NCBI GenBank assembly: GCA_049324835.1
Contig: JBMOMT010000045.1
Location: forward strand, 1 to 64,000
Direction of reading: 5' to 3'
DNA from: JBMOMT01 sp049324835
Lineage (GTDB): Bacteria; Chloroflexota; Anaerolineae; CAYNKW01
Length of the DNA stretch: 64,000 nt
A model generated the notes under the pieces. That model was not told the origin of the DNA, ran no database searches, and was given only the letters and a program-made list of their open reading frames with translations. The stretch's first letter is position 1. Every line of letters starts with the position of its first letter. Of this stretch, positions 63,724 to 64,000 are shown piece after piece. The position numbers and the translations under genes are program-made.

Positions 63724-64000
63724 TTACTGTTTGATGAGATTGACCAGGCGACTAAAGATATTGGACGAATCTCTCAAAGTCAGAAAAGGAACATCCTCGC
63801 CCATGATGCGTCGGGCGATGTTACGAAATGCCTGTCCTGCCAGGGCCTTTTCGTCCAGCGTCGCCGGAATGCCCCTGTTGGTAGAGATGATGATGGACTC
63901 GTCGTCCGGCACGATGCCGATCAATTCGATGGCCAGAATCTCCAGCACGTCCGAAGTGCCCAGCATATCGCCGCGCCGGGCCATATCCGGCTTGAAACGG
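63724..64000 (-). CDS. minD: Septum site-determining ATPase MinD, C-terminal part
   Basis: Only the last about 91 residues are in the window; the gene continues past position 64000. The stretch RFKPDMARRGDMLGTSDVLEIL and LIGIVPDDESIIISTNRG is characteristic of MinD, and the C-terminal amphipathic helix IFSRLVNLIKQ is the membrane-targeting sequence. Partner of the MinE encoded next. Confidence 0.92.
   Translation of the reverse strand, partial: RFKPDMARRGDMLGTSDVLEILAIELIGIVPDDESIIISTNRGIPATLDEKALAGQAFRNIARRIMGEDVPFLTLRDSSNIFSRLVNLIKQ

Overview
The window looks like a high-GC chromosome segment from a Chloroflexota bacterium, probably of the Caldilineae/Anaerolineae type (inferred). Supporting signs are the many Thr/Pro-rich linkers joining membrane or kinase domains to extracellular modules, a bacterial minD-minE-rodA-gltX block, Shine-Dalgarno sites, and sigma-A type promoters with TTGACA/TATAAT boxes. 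No tRNA, rRNA, CRISPR array or insertion sequence was seen.

Positions 166-30514 are almost entirely a motility and signalling island on the minus strand. Read in the direction of transcription it holds a REC-GAF-GAF histidine kinase and an OmpR-type regulator, a degenerate receiver, an archaellin (archaeal-type flagellin with a class III prepilin signal), an ArlCDE-domain protein, two ArlF/ArlG-like proteins, a chemotaxis set (CheW, CheR-TPR, CheW, MCP, CheA-REC, CheB, a lone CheB-type receiver, a hybrid kinase with HPt, a CheY-like receiver), a receiver-ArlH fusion, ArlI and ArlJ. After these come an acidic two-TM protein, a second degenerate receiver, a HEAT-repeat protein, a PilN-like protein with PPC domains, a prepilin peptidase without the Cys-rich domain, and a PilO-like protein with TPR and LysM domains. 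This is an archaellum in a bacterium, with chemotaxis genes placed inside the arl cluster. Archaella have recently been reported in Chloroflexota; the receiver-ArlH fusion, the accessory proteins and a shared promoter architecture upstream of the archaellin look like the freshest parts.

Positions 30640-42423 (minus) hold a translationally coupled trio (alpha/beta hydrolase-acyl-CoA synthetase fusion, saccharopine-dehydrogenase-like protein, M20 peptidase), a PTP-like protein, an unrecognised 461-residue protein, and an RND exporter carrying a repeat-rich insertion of about 470 residues with its MarR regulator.

Positions 42508-49974 (plus) are a hexuronate operon with a consensus promoter and two abutting LacI-type operators: tagaturonate epimerase, SDR fructuronate reductase, HAD hydrolase, LarA-family nickel-pincer epimerase, 6-phosphogluconate dehydrogenase and a PPi-type phosphofructokinase. 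The gene set suggests a route from mannonate through gluconate into the pentose phosphate pathway.

Positions 50038-64000 hold a GT39-PA14-NHL fusion, fmt, a candidate structured RNA with perfect promoter and terminator, a CHAT-TolB protein, a Ser/Thr kinase and its SH3-module paralogue, then gltX, rodA, minE and the 3' end of minD.
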